A stretch of DNA of 64,000 nt from Bombardia bombarda (GCA_030512295.1 JAULSR010000004.1:3032171-3096170), one strand, 5' to 3'; numbered from the stretch's first letter, positions 1 through 10,038 are shown. Numbers and translations: made by a program. Notes: generated from the sequence alone by a model not told the origin.

Positions 1-1384
1 TCTACCATTGAATGTGTCCAATGCTGGCGTGGCGCGCCAAAACAGCCCTGAAAAGTGAGGGAGGGGGACGTTGTTGGCGTCCAGTACCATCATTTTTCGA
101 ACTTTGAACCCATCCCCATTGGTACCTAGGGAAGTAATTGCTAGGTATTGAATATCTGATATACAACTTCTAAGATGTCTGCCTGCAACATTACTTGTGT
201 CCAGAGGTGGCCAAGGTAGGCTGAAATGAGATATCAGACAGGGGTAACAGAATGTGCTGTGAAGACCTGACTCAGGTACCTAAGTAGAAATATACCTACC
301 AGGCACATGTACCATCTCACGGGGCTGTCAGCTTTCCCGCTCATCGGCGGAGAGCGGCCACCAGCCCGACAGCTGCCTCGCGGGCCCCTACTCGTGGACA
401 GTGGTGATCTTCCACAGCCCGGTGGATAAGTTGGGTACAGGTTTGTCACCGTATTTGCATCATTCTCCAATATCCAATATCCAAGTTCAGGCCGCAACTC
501 TCTGTGGAACTTGATATGCTTCTTCATATTTTCTCGCAATATGCTTTCGGCCTTCCACTTCTCGGGTCTGTCGTTAATAATAATCATATGGCGAGTAATA
601 TGTTCAATTAGGATCATGAGTCTACCCCTTTTACACCTAACTTAGGGTAGGTACGTTGATGGCTTCTGTTCAGTGCCGAAACCCCAAGCTAACAAATTCT
701 CATAGAAATCTTGGGGCAATATTAGTCTCAGTGCAGCACGGTAGAGCCCATCCAATTTGTTCCTGACAAATACCACGCAAAGCAAGTGTTACACCTATCT
801 TCGACGGAGTAATGGACCAACGCTCGCCGCTGGCATTGGCATCAGGATTAGGAGCAAAGCGCTAAGCTCTGTAACGTATTCCTAAACAGTACGGATACTG
901 CAGTCTGCGGTACGTTTGGTAGTCTGAGTACTCCCAGGTAGGGGTGCCGAATGTCTCCCCCATTGGATCAATTGTGGGCAAATAGACGAATTTTCCACGC
1001 AACACTGCGGCGCCCGTGATTCGGGGAGCGTATGACATAGTGTATGTATAGTGCGCGATTTGTGCATCCCATCATAGGATTCATTCGTCTGTTGGTTGTC
1101 GTATTATCTGCGTTTCCGAAGCACTTTTATTTCATTATCAGCTTTGGTTTCTTCATACTCTATTTCTTTACCAATTGGTCGCGACAGGTGCGTAAGTTGT
1201 TTATTTAAGGTATATATAAGGCGCCGTACCCGTCTAACATTTCTCACAGTGGCCGCGCTTCTACATCCAACTGTGCTTCCCGATAGGCGAACAGATGTCG
1301 GGTATGCCCGCGTCGGTGAGAAGCACAGACCCATAGACCATAGTTGGCCCCACTCGCAACATACACTATCGTGATCCTGGCTGG
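1..1384. other. No confident gene
   Basis: I see no gene model that I can support here. A 127-codon frame on the minus strand at 234-617 begins with a plausible hydrophilic stretch but turns into low-complexity G/P/S/R sequence. It matches no family I recognise. The remaining frames are short and overlap each other on both strands. Confidence 0.4.
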
Positions 1385-1603
1385 TGTGACGGGCTGAACC
1401 TTGGGTGCACTTTGTGATAATTGTGGTTGCACGCCGGAACTAACTATCCGGGTGCCCAAGCCAGGGTTTTATCCCTGGGAAAGCTGACTAAGGTGCTGAC
1501 TAAGATGCTGACTAAGGGACTGTCACGTGCTAGTGCCTTGGCGCCAAGGCGCTAGTACCCCACGAACTTATTCCACGCCTAGGAGCGGGCTAGGCCCGTG
1601 ACA
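1385..1603 (-). mobile_element. Intact solo LTR of a gypsy-family retrotransposon
   Basis: This 219-bp unit starts TGTGACGGGC and ends GCCCGTGACA, a perfect 10-bp terminal inverted repeat of the TG..CA type. It is flanked by an exact 5-bp duplication, GCTGG, at 1380-1384 and 1604-1608, so it is a solo LTR left by recombination between the two LTRs of an element. Two RIP-mutated copies lie at 58273-58490 and 59090-59307. The copy at 58273 is preceded, on the minus strand, by a purine tract AAGGGGTAA, which sets the family orientation as minus here. It contains three tandem GCTGACTAAG-like units near 1480-1515. Unlike its relatives it shows no RIP decay. Confidence 0.92.
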
Positions 1604-1954
1604 GCTGGGCTGGCCCCTGATGAAGTCTCCTGCCCCCGGCTTCTCGTACGATTTTGTCACCAGTGTGCAGTCGATAACTGAGTTGACAAAATTCTCCAAA
1701 TCCCCAAAGCGCATATATTGTGATGTGAAGTTTTGACATGGCCCTCGAACTAGTTTATCAGAATTTAATTCGGGCTTAGATTGGGTGTGCAGCTAATGGT
1801 TGAAAGTAACATTGGTATTATGCAGCTCGCCTTTTTCGTTGCGAGGGGTTGGCTAAAGGGAGGTACCTAGGTGGCCCAGCATGCCGTCGAGGAAATTACA
1901 TGACGGTTATCTGACCCGTCTCCCCATTGGGTGCTGTTGCACGGAAGGGCAGTG

Positions 1955-2365
1955 GTTAGCTATGGGAAACGAGTATTCGGTTATGACGATTCTTTTATTC
2001 GGTTGTTCCCTACGTGGCGCACCAGCTTCCCTCCCCCCTAAATACACAATTAGTGCGCCAACCAGCTACACTATATTGCATTACTATGATCTTTTCGCCG
2101 GGGGTTCGGGGGGCGGCGCGAGGTTAGGGTTAGTGATTAGGGGCTAGGTGTTGGTGGTTAGGATACGGGTTAAGTTGTCCGGGTTTGGGGGTGGCCAAAC
2201 TCTTTATTAGAAGTCTGTTTTTGATCATTGGTAGGCGAGGTAGGTAGGTAGGTAGGTAGGTAGGTAGGTATGTTGTAGGGCATAAGAGGTGGAAAGAGGT
2301 GGTGCGCCACGTAGGGACTACCAAATAAAAAAAAGGTTATAACCGAATAAAGGTTGCGTTGGCCA
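1955..2365. repeat. Imperfect inverted repeat with diverged arms
   Basis: Plus-strand sequence at about 1961-2035 resembles the reverse complement of about 2290-2362. Shared blocks are TATTCGGTTAT, TTTATTCGGT-like sequence and CCCTACGTGGCGCACCA. Roughly 250 bases separate the arms. It could be the ends of a decayed DNA element or a fragment duplicated in inverted orientation. No clear target duplication is visible. Confidence 0.5.
2241..2270. repeat. TAGG tetranucleotide microsatellite
   Basis: Seven and a half uninterrupted TAGG units lie between the arms of the inverted repeat. TAGG-like runs recur elsewhere in the gene half of the window in shorter form, for example near 10155. Confidence 0.9.
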
Positions 2366-2735
2366 TGGAACCCTGTCTCCAGCCTGTGTGGCAAGTCCAG
2401 CCCGCCCCTAATGCCCTGGTGTGCGCCGGTGCACATTTGTTCAATCTCAATTTTTTCTTCGATTTGAAACCTCTCTCTGCTGGTGGTTGCTTGTCATCGA
2501 CTCGACCATGGGATTGATCCACGGCAACTTATTTATGTACCTTAGTGTATGATACTCCACGGCTAGCTCAGGTAACGCGTCCTCCTCCCCCGTTCGCCCT
2601 TCGCCGCATGGGAGCCAGTGTTGACGGGGCCTAGTTGCCCAGATTGTTCAGGACCACAGCGACCCCACCGCCAGCCATCCGCTCCCCTCGTCCGAACCCG
2701 ACCGATCGAGCCCGACGGCCACCACACAATCCCCA

Positions 2736-3644
2736 ATGGCCACTTCAAGCTTTGACTCCACTCGTCCCATCATCGACGACAACCGGATGCTTGAATCGTA
2801 CTATATGTCTCTGGAGTCTCGGATTGGATATAAACTGTTGCTCGGCGGAACACGGCATTTTGGATACTATAAGCCAGGAACCTACTGGCCGTTCCCCATC
2901 GGCCGCGCTCTGCGTGCCATGGAGGCCAAGCTCTTCGATGACTTGAATCTCCCCGAGGGGTCACAGGTCATCGATGCTGGATGCGGTGTTGGACATGTCG
3001 CCATCTACATGGCCAGGCGCGGTCTGCGCGTCACCGCCTTCGATTTCGTCGAGAACCACGTCAAGTGGGCGAGGCAAAACATTGCCGCCGCGCGTCTCCC
3101 ACCCAAACAGGTCACGGTGCAGAGGATGGACTACCACCACCTCGAGTCTATTCCCGACGAGTCGCACGACGGCGTATACACCTGTGAGACCTTCGTTCAT
3201 GCCAATGATCCTGAGGCCGTGCTGGCCGGTTTCTACCGCATCTTGAGGCCAGGTAGCCGCGTCGCCATGCACGAGTACGACAATGAGCTCGAGGCCCCCA
3301 AGGAGGTGCCACGCGCTTTCGAGGACATGGCCACCGTCAATTATTATGCTGCAATGCCAACAAATGCCCGTTCCCACCCTGGCTTCTACAAGCAGATACT
3401 CGAGGACGCCGGATTCGAGGACGTAGTGGTGCAGGATCTTTCTGCCAATATCCGCCCAATGCTGCGCCTGTTCTTTGTCTTTGCCTTCATCCCCTACTTC
3501 TTCATCAAGCTGTTCCACCTCGAATGGCTTTTCCCCAACACTGTCGCTGGAGCGCAAGGATACCTGTACCAAAAGCACTGGCGCTACCTAGCTATCAGCG
3601 CAACTAAACCAGGGCCTCCCATTGAGCGTGCGAAGACGGAGTGA
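2736..3644 (+). CDS. SAM-dependent methyltransferase, sterol 24-C-methyltransferase-like
   Basis: An intronless 302-residue protein. The class I methyltransferase fold is shown by motif I VIDAGCGVG (residues 78-86), an acidic post-I loop AFDFVENHV (101-109), the hydrophobic strand DGVYTCETFVHA (145-156), and the post-motif RILRPGSRVAMHEY (168-181). This order matches the SMT/UbiE branch, which methylates sterols, quinones or tocopherol-like lipids. A hydrophobic stretch at 243-262 could sit on a membrane, as in ergosterol-pathway methyltransferases. The protein is shorter than canonical ERG6 (about 380 residues) and lacks its N-terminal part, so it is better called an SMT-like paralogue than ERG6. 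The start at 2736 gives a complete N-terminus. The substrate cannot be told from sequence. Confidence 0.85.
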   Translation: MATSSFDSTRPIIDDNRMLESYYMSLESRIGYKLLLGGTRHFGYYKPGTYWPFPIGRALRAMEAKLFDDLNLPEGSQVIDAGCGVGHVAIYMARRGLRVTAFDFVENHVKWARQNIAAARLPPKQVTVQRMDYHHLESIPDESHDGVYTCETFVHANDPEAVLAGFYRILRPGSRVAMHEYDNELEAPKEVPRAFEDMATVNYYAAMPTNARSHPGFYKQILEDAGFEDVVVQDLSANIRPMLRLFFVFAFIPYFFIKLFHLEWLFPNTVAGAQGYLYQKHWRYLAISATKPGPPIERAKTE

Positions 3645-4095
3645 TCGACCATGGTTGTACAGGTGGAGGGGACATGTGCTGGAGGCTCGATGCCATCTTG
3701 GCCTTTCCTTCCTGGGTGTGTAGGAAGGTAGGTCGCAAAATAATATAATATAGGTATTTAGGATATTAGGTAGTCTTCTCCGTTTGGATAAAAGATATTC
3801 TGTACGGATAGCTGTTGTTTCATGCGTGATCTCGGTGTAGGAGCAATCGACAGCTCTTGCTTATCATTTGACAAATTTGTTCAGGGGGCTGTGACAGTAG
3901 GGTTGCGCTGTGGCTTACCCCTTTCGTGCGGCTGAAGCTGTGCCGCGAATGCATGCCCAAATGGAGTCCTGGGGGGGGGGGGGTTGACGCGTGTGAACGG
4001 TTGACAAAGGCGCAAAGTTTAAGATCTCAGCGTCTTGGCCGTCTTTGTTCACTCATTACAATGTCTCCTTTCATTCCCTTTCAGTAGTGTACACT
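3645..4095. other. Intergenic region with a poly-G tract
   Basis: This is the 3' flank of the methyltransferase gene and the promoter region of the CorA-like gene. A run of 13 G lies at 3971-3983. I see no gene. Confidence 0.6.
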
Positions 4096-7000
4096 ATGTC
4101 CCGGACCCAGTGCCCGTCCACCTGTCTTAGTGACAAGCCTCATGATGGCTTTGTCTCGGATGTCACGACCCATTTCAACGGCTGCCTGCCCGTCTCAAGG
4201 AGGACCGCCTTCTTCAATCACCTACCGACTGAATCCCAACAACGCATCTTGCGCAACAATGAGCGCGTCGCCGAACTTAGGGCCCGATTCGAGAGGATTC
4301 ACTTCCACTCTGCTCCTGGGCTACGACTAAGAAACTTCAAGTCGGCCATGTCCCGATGGCACAATGCGACAAACCGTGTGGCTGGACTTACCCCAGCTGG
4401 TCCAAAAATGCACGCCGCCGAAGCCTCCATGTCTGGCATGGGCACATACACCACACACCAAGATGTCAACGACCTTATCAAGGCACCAGTAGTGTACTTC
4501 AAAGACGGTCACCCTCTTAATGTCCCCGGCTTGCCTAACAATTTCCCCAACCAAAAAATCACAATGTCCCATCTCATGTCTGAGGACTCAGCCAGGAACC
4601 CGTTGTTGCACCCATGCGAGGACAATGTTGTCCGGTATTTCCATCTCCCCGCCAACAACATGTCTTGGGTGGAGGAAGTCATGGCACGCTACTACCACGA
4701 GAAGCGACCCGAGCCAGACAACCTATTCCTCAAGTCCAAGCTACGCAGATCAAGGACATGCACCGAGATGCTCCTCCGTCCAGAGTACTGGCAGGGTCAG
4801 CAAAGCTCCGACACTGATGACTTCCAAGTCCACGCTCGACATATGCGACCATTCTGCGACGGCATATCTATCGACTCAGTATCGGCCGAGCAGGACCCCA
4901 AGAACCTGGCCTTGTTCATGCCATATCTCCACTGGGAAACGGACCGTGGACGGGTCAATTCTGCTACCATCGCGAAGGATGTCGTCAAGCAAAACATGAG
5001 CTCAATCTCTGATGTGGTTGATCAAGCACAGCATCAACTACATGTCTCGCATGTCGAAACCCAGGATACGGGCCCAACGTTGTTGGATACAGACCCGTCC
5101 CGGTCAGGATCCATCCATGTAACCAGCAGGAAAAGGGCGCTGGGCGACGTTTTAATAGCAGCCGCTGCACTTCTTGAGGCCATGGACGCTCACGTTGAGG
5201 AGCAGCTTATGGTCAAGTACCTCCATGCCCAACCACCACTGCACCCACGCCGAACCTTGGACCAGTCATACTACGGCGCTCTGAAGAACACAGGGACAAG
5301 AGACCGCGATCAGGTGGTATTTCGTGGCACGACACCCGAGCCGCATGACTGTGCCGGCCCGGATACTTGCTCGCAATGCAACGAGGATATCCGCAAGGTT
5401 CCAAGGATTGTCATGGTCGATCAGCTATGGCTATGGATCCTGGACGAGAGTGAGTCTTCTTCTGGCCATCTTCGCCTCACCTGGCTTTTGGGGATATTGA
5501 CATTTTGCCCAGACACCGTCATCACCGCCTTTCCTCGACGTCTGAGCAGACACAGACCAGACCCTTCGGCCATCCACAAGTCTCTCCGCATGCGCTTCCA
5601 ACAACTCAGACGCGGCGAGGTATCCTCAGCATACGACCTTGCACTGCTTATTGTTGATGAGTGCTCTCGTGTCTTCTTTGACCGTACCAAGACCAACGAT
5701 CGCCAGCCCAACCTGGTTGAGCTCTTCACGAGTGCCATCCGTGACCTGACGTACAAGCAAACCGCTGCGTTTGACCAGTTTCTCATCTATACCCATTTGG
5801 CATCGCGGGACTATAAGAGAGAGAGGTACATTGCTTCGGATAGGTCGACGCAGAACACGCTGCTAAACATAAACCCCGAGGGCAAGTTGCTGAAGGAAGT
5901 CAAGGACATCATCGACGAGATCCATATCATGATGCGGATCAAGGAGCAGCAGCAGGCAGTCATAGACAGCCTTGTGAAGCTTGTAAAAAAGAGGCTGGTG
6001 CCTATTGCAAGACAGGCCATGGCCAAACAGTCCCTTTCTTACGAGTTCGAAGAAAGGGAACGACATAGCTTCAAGGAGCTGGGGGAGAAGGAGAGTCAAG
6101 TGGCAGAACGTACACTAACAAGAGCAGACCAGTTACTATTGGATCTCAAAGAGAGGGTTGCAGAGCTCAGGACCTTGCTGCAGAATGCACAGCAAACTTC
6201 AATTGCTGTAAGACGTTCTCACTCTTTCCTCCGTTCCTTCTGTCTTTACTTTCTCCCCCTAACCGTCTTGATCTCGTCTGTCTTATCTTGCTTTACTAAC
6301 ATATACACCCCCCAACAGCTCAAAGACCTCCTCACTCTCAAACAGCAACAGGCATCCGTCATAGAGGCCCGTGAAGCCGTGACGCAGGCGCAACTGACCT
6401 TGAAGCAAGGCCAGTCCATCATGATCTTCACCATCGTCACAATCATCTTTCTTCCCTTGTCCTTCTGCGTCGGCCTTTTTGGCATGAATGCTGCCGAGTT
6501 CAACGACGGTCTGTTGCCCCTTTCCACCGAATTCAGGTTTATGTTCCCCATTTCGACAGGGATCATCCTCGTCAGCTTCCTCTTCGCCTTTTCACAGTCG
6601 GTACTGAACAACAGCGTGGTCATGCTGGCGCGGAGCACGTTTGGGTTCTGTTGGAACGTGGTATGGACGTGGATGATGGTGAAGAGTGGCATGTATATGA
6701 AGGGGCGGGATATGCAGAGAAAAGCGAGCAGATTAAGGGACAAGGAAGGCAAGATTGTAGGTGGCTGGAAGGCCGAGGTACTGAGGAAAGGAAGGAATCT
6801 GGAGAAGATGAAGGTTGCTGGGCATGTCCGGGAACTGGCAATGGTGAGGTCAAGTACAAGGATGGATCACTTGGATGGTCAGGGGATGGGACTGGGAGCA
6901 GCAAGCGGGAGAGGGACACCATTCAGTCCGTACAGCGTCAGTGGTGGAATGCCTGGAAGTCCTTTCTTTGCCTCCCCAGCGGCGCCGCAGGACATACAGC

Positions 7001-7107
7001 AGCGGATCGGTTTGGCTGTGACCGAGCTGGATCGGGACAGCGTTGATGTCGAGATGGGAGATGGGGTGTCGATGAAAAAGCTGGGGTCCAGAAGGCGTCT
7101 TGTGTAA
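4096..7107 (+). CDS. CorA-like divalent cation transporter domain protein
   Basis: A large fungal membrane protein with the C-terminal two-helix CorA pore. The first helix ends in the signature GMN at residues 738-740 (FVGLFGMN-type context), followed by the short acidic loop AAEFND and a second helix starting near the MFPISTGIIL segment. CorA proteins carry Mg2+ and related ions as pentamers. Two introns are inferred inside an otherwise open frame. The first, at 5450-5512 (63 nt), restores the conserved LWLWILDEDTVITAFPRR block. The second, at 6208-6318 (111 nt), has a GTAAGA donor and a pyrimidine-rich acceptor. Both are multiples of three without stops. The spliced product is 945 residues from the Met at 4096. 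An in-frame Met at 4045 would add 17 residues. A coiled-coil-rich stretch precedes the pore. Residues after the second helix are basic and low-complexity. Confidence 0.85.
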   Translation: MSRTQCPSTCLSDKPHDGFVSDVTTHFNGCLPVSRRTAFFNHLPTESQQRILRNNERVAELRARFERIHFHSAPGLRLRNFKSAMSRWHNATNRVAGLTPAGPKMHAAEASMSGMGTYTTHQDVNDLIKAPVVYFKDGHPLNVPGLPNNFPNQKITMSHLMSEDSARNPLLHPCEDNVVRYFHLPANNMSWVEEVMARYYHEKRPEPDNLFLKSKLRRSRTCTEMLLRPEYWQGQQSSDTDDFQVHARHMRPFCDGISIDSVSAEQDPKNLALFMPYLHWETDRGRVNSATIAKDVVKQNMSSISDVVDQAQHQLHVSHVETQDTGPTLLDTDPSRSGSIHVTSRKRALGDVLIAAAALLEAMDAHVEEQLMVKYLHAQPPLHPRRTLDQSYYGALKNTGTRDRDQVVFRGTTPEPHDCAGPDTCSQCNEDIRKVPRIVMVDQLWLWILDESESSSGHLRLTWLLGILTFCPDTVITAFPRRLSRHRPDPSAIHKSLRMRFQQLRRGEVSSAYDLALLIVDECSRVFFDRTKTNDRQPNLVELFTSAIRDLTYKQTAAFDQFLIYTHLASRDYKRERYIASDRSTQNTLLNINPEGKLLKEVKDIIDEIHIMMRIKEQQQAVIDSLVKLVKKRLVPIARQAMAKQSLSYEFEERERHSFKELGEKESQVAERTLTRADQLLLDLKERVAELRTLLQNAQQTSIAVRRSHSFLRSFCLYFLPLTVLISSVLSCFTNIYTPQQLKDLLTLKQQQASVIEAREAVTQAQLTLKQGQSIMIFTIVTIIFLPLSFCVGLFGMNAAEFNDGLLPLSTEFRFMFPISTGIILVSFLFAFSQSVLNNSVVMLARSTFGFCWNVVWTWMMVKSGMYMKGRDMQRKASRLRDKEGKIVGGWKAEVLRKGRNLEKMKVAGHVRELAMVRSSTRMDHLDGQGMGLGAASGRGTPFSPYSVSGGMPGSPFFASPAAPQDIQQRIGLAVTELDRDSVDVEMGDGVSMKKLGSRRRLV

Positions 7108-7149
7108 CACAAGCGCACTGGGGAGGGACATTCCGTCCCTGCACATCCC

Positions 7150-7942
7150 TAGCCATTCATCTGAAAGGCACCTTCCTCAAGACAACGCCGATGGATATTC
7201 TTGAGAAAGCGGCCACGTCCTTAGATCGAGAAAGGGCTGCTGGGAAGGTTCGCGGGCCGTTGCACGGAATCTTCATCATTGTCAAGGACAACATCGCCAC
7301 GCATCCCAGTCTTGGACTCTTAACTAATTGTGGAAGCTTTGAATTTCTGAGCTCAAAGCCGCGTGAGAATGCTCCCTTAATTGACCGAGTATGATGCCCG
7401 CTTTCCTAGACACTTGTTGAGGCTATCCCCACCATAATTAGCTACTAGTTGCTTCCGGTATCATCACCATGGGCAAAACAAATCTTACTGTAGGGTAGCT
7501 TCCCTGGCTGTTGACACCCTGCACGACTTCTGATTGTCACCTGTTCTGGAATTTGCCAATGCTCGGTAACAGAATACCCCGCTCTATGTCCCCCCGTTCG
7601 TCACAACCCATATTCCTAACAGTATGATAGAGGCACCGAAACAGATGGATCGCTGGTCTGCCCCAATGGCAGAGCATCCCTCTACACGATCAAGCCCGCA
7701 ATCGGCCTCGTCCCCCAGAGAGGTATTGTTCCCATTTCCAGCAATTTGATTCAGCCAGACCCTTGACCAAGACACCTTGGGGTTTGGCTGCACTGTTGGA
7801 TATCTTGGCCGCCAGGGTTCCGTCCGAGTCCTTTACGTTTCGTCTGACCGGCTCGTGGTCTGAAATCACGGTCGCCGTTCTCCACCCCGAGAAATGGAAG
7901 TTTTCCGACGCTTGGGTTACGCCAAGGGATGGGGCTGGGTGA
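7150..7942 (+). pseudogene. Amidase-signature family pseudogene
   Basis: Disconnected pieces of one amidase are readable in order. The first is a GKVRGPLHGI-IIVKDNI block (from about 7240) followed by CGSFEFLSSKPRENAPLIDR. Next, after a probable intron, is LASGIITMGKTNLT (about 7450-7490). Then come GTETDGSLVCPNGRASLYTIK (about 7630-7700) and GLVPQRGIVPIS, and finally PWGLAALLDILA and FTFRLTGSWSEITVAVL (up to about 7942). The Gly/Ser-rich segment with the catalytic serine, normally between the second and third pieces, is missing. Stops and frame changes separate the others. The N-terminal exons and the C-terminal third are absent. It is a decayed remnant, lying directly after the CorA-like gene on the same strand. 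Confidence 0.85.
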
Positions 7943-8382
7943 GGCGAGAGCTGAACACATACCACATACCTTGAGGTCCTTGAAGAGAGCGAAGTCCGGT
8001 CCCTAGCTCTTAGGTAGGCTACCTTGTATCTAGGTACTTCCATTTCACAGTCACTCGACACCACTCAATGGTTCTGAATCCCGACTTCGAACATGAGTTG
8101 ACGAATGTTTCCAAAACAGAAGAGGCGGTTCTTGGAGGTTATAAGTCCTGGCAAGTTTATACAGCCCTCCTGAAACCTAGAATAGTGGGCGGCCTCCATT
8201 CCCAGCCCCAGCTCAGCCGCAGTTTAGTGGACGGGGTGTTTTGCTCCAACAACATCCCCGTACAACCCACAATCACAGCATCCAAAAACTAGACACCATC
8301 CTTTTTCACTCCAAGCTTCTACACGCGAACACTTGCAAACCCATCACTCACCGGGCAGTCGGCTCAACAGCACACAATAATC
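7943..8382. other. Intergenic region
   Basis: This lies between the amidase remnant and the ADP-ribosylglycohydrolase gene. A 74-codon frame at 8068-8292 has no recognisable features and probably belongs to the promoter or leader of the next gene. Confidence 0.5.
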
Positions 8383-9441
8383 ATGATGGCTTCTCCCACT
8401 CGCCGTGACCGCATTCTTGGTGCCCTCCTCGGCGTGCATGCTGGCGATTCCCTTGGCGCCACCGTCGAGTTCTCCTCCTGGGAGGAAATCCGCGAGTCGC
8501 ATCCCCATGGCGTGCGCGACATTGTAGGCGGCGGCCCATTCAACTGGCCCGCTGGACACGCCACCGACGACACGGACCTGACACGCGCTGTGCTGCTGGG
8601 CTACCGAGATGCCAAGCAGCTCGATGTGTCAACGTCGACAGAGAAGCCCGATGTCGTCAAGCTCTCTGCAAACCACATGCTTGACTGGTACGAAGGACGC
8701 TGGCCCGACCGCCGCGAAGGCCAAAGACCATGCGACATCGGCGGCGCGACGGCCGTGGGCATCAGGAAGCTGAGGCTGAACGGGGGAGACCCGCGCAGAG
8801 CGGGGGCAGGCCAGGGCAAAGCGGGAAATGGCTCCCTCATGAGATGCATCCCTACAGCACTGTTTGGCCCCAAGGAAGAGGAAGAGAGCCTGTCGCTCGA
8901 GACAAACGAGTCCATGGCAATTTCGGCCGTCACCCATGATGATACCGTGTGCACGCTCGCATGCGCCGTGTACAACGCCATAGTGAGGGCTCTGGTGGAG
9001 GGACAAGGATCCGTGGAGGCGTGGCAGAGGGGCAGGGATGTGCTGAAGAGGCTGCCGGTTGGAGCTGAGAACAGCGTGGCAGAAGCTGCCAGAAAGGTCG
9101 AAGCAGCGATTGATGGCGCAAGGTTTCAACTGGGCAGAGTGGATGACCTGGCTGGGAAAGGGCCAAAAGGGGGCCTGAACGGGGCAAAGCTGCTTCCGTT
9201 CAAGGCGTCGGGTTATGTGTTGGAGTCTCTGATCATTGCCGTTGCAGCTTTGTTTGACACTCGTTCACTGGAGGAGGTTCTAATCGACGTGGTCAGAATT
9301 GGGAAGGACACTGACACAAATGCAGCCATTGCTGGGGGGCTATTGGGTGCTAGGGATGGTGTTGACGCCATTCCCAAGCGATGGCGTGACAAGTTACAGT
9401 TTTCTGGCGAGTTTACCGAGATTGTAGACTTTATGCTTTGA
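8383..9441 (+). CDS. ADP-ribosylglycohydrolase (ARH/DraG family)
   Basis: An intronless 352-residue protein covering one full ARH domain. The N-terminal IxGALLGVHAGDSLGA motif (residues 11-26) and TDDTD (61-65) supply metal ligands. The C-terminal GKDTDTNAAIAGGLLGA (from residue 307) supplies the second Asp pair. These sites hold the two Mg2+ or Mn2+ ions that cleave ADP-ribose from modified proteins or small molecules. No signal peptide is seen, so a cytosolic or nuclear site is likely. Translation may start at either of the two adjacent ATGs (8383 or 8386). The substrate linkage (arginine, serine or O-acetyl-ADP-ribose) cannot be told. Confidence 0.9.
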   Translation: MMASPTRRDRILGALLGVHAGDSLGATVEFSSWEEIRESHPHGVRDIVGGGPFNWPAGHATDDTDLTRAVLLGYRDAKQLDVSTSTEKPDVVKLSANHMLDWYEGRWPDRREGQRPCDIGGATAVGIRKLRLNGGDPRRAGAGQGKAGNGSLMRCIPTALFGPKEEEESLSLETNESMAISAVTHDDTVCTLACAVYNAIVRALVEGQGSVEAWQRGRDVLKRLPVGAENSVAEAARKVEAAIDGARFQLGRVDDLAGKGPKGGLNGAKLLPFKASGYVLESLIIAVAALFDTRSLEEVLIDVVRIGKDTDTNAAIAGGLLGARDGVDAIPKRWRDKLQFSGEFTEIVDFML

Positions 9442-9822
9442 CTACCGGTGCCTAAGGACCTAGGTGTCTAGAGAAATGCACCTGGGGTTGAATAAGGCAA
9501 TACATGACATGAAGAGCGTCCTTCGAAATAGTGTTGTCCACGGTGTGATTGCCTTGCCCATCTTGACTTGAGAATTTGTTTGCCACAAACAACGCAGCCC
9601 GTGGCTTAGCTGCCAACCCCCTGCCCAAACTAACCAAATCTCCATAACTTGAGTACCTTACTGTCTCCCCAGGCTGGCCACATGCGGCCAAACCTCTGTG
9701 GTTGCTGGATGGAGGGCTAAATCAATCATACGTCAGCTTTCTAGTCACATACCCTATCCCCAGTGCCGTCATAGACAACTCCCTCATATGGATTACACTC
9801 ACCACATAAGTGAACGATGCGG
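9442..9822. other. Convergent 3' intergenic region
   Basis: This is the shared 3' flank of the ADP-ribosylglycohydrolase gene (plus) and the small secreted protein gene (minus). No gene is seen. Confidence 0.6.
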
Positions 9823-10038
9823 TTAAGCACTGGCACTCGAATCTTCGCATGCGTGATCTCCACAGGTCCAAAGACACACGCCGGAGTCATCAGGGTTGAT
9901 GAGGCATCCTAAGCCATCACAGCATCCGCCATAGTCGTTTGAGCAGTCACCGTTGAGCGGAATGCAAGGGTTGGGAACCTGGGCGAGTCCAACAATTGCG
10001 TTAACCAGAAGGATGAGGACGGCAGATTTGAAGTGCAT
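9823..10038 (-). CDS. Small secreted cysteine-rich protein, knottin-like spacing
   Basis: A 71-residue protein with a clear signal peptide (residues 1 to about 19, hydrophobic core AVLILLVNAIVGLA) and eight cysteines in the mature part. The spacing is C-x6-C-x6-CC-x4-C-x9-C-x3-C-x4-C. The first six follow the C-C-CC-C-C order of inhibitor-cystine-knot folds. No enzyme motif is present. Size, secretion and cysteine content are those of fungal apoplastic effector-like proteins or antimicrobial peptides, but the function is not known. I chose this start because it gives a complete signal peptide. A TATA-like GTATATAT lies upstream around 10160 on the opposite reading. It is unlike its gene neighbours in size and density of cysteine. 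Confidence 0.75.
   Translation of the reverse strand: MHFKSAVLILLVNAIVGLAQVPNPCIPLNGDCSNDYGGCCDGLGCLINPDDSGVCLWTCGDHACEDSSASA

Larger units (their letters stand above)
1604..2735. other. Intergenic region, no gene
   Basis: There is no supportable gene between the solo LTR and the methyltransferase gene. The stretch contains an imperfect inverted repeat and a TAGG microsatellite, listed separately. The last 150 bases are C-rich leader sequence of the methyltransferase gene. Confidence 0.5.

Noticed and set aside
234..617. 127-codon frame on the minus strand
   Set aside because: No family features, low-complexity second half, no signal or splice support.
2961..3578. 205-codon frame antisense to the methyltransferase
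   Set aside because: It is the shadow of the conserved plus-strand gene.
8068..8292. 74-codon frame before the ADP-ribosylglycohydrolase
   Set aside because: No conserved features. It lies in the likely promoter and leader.
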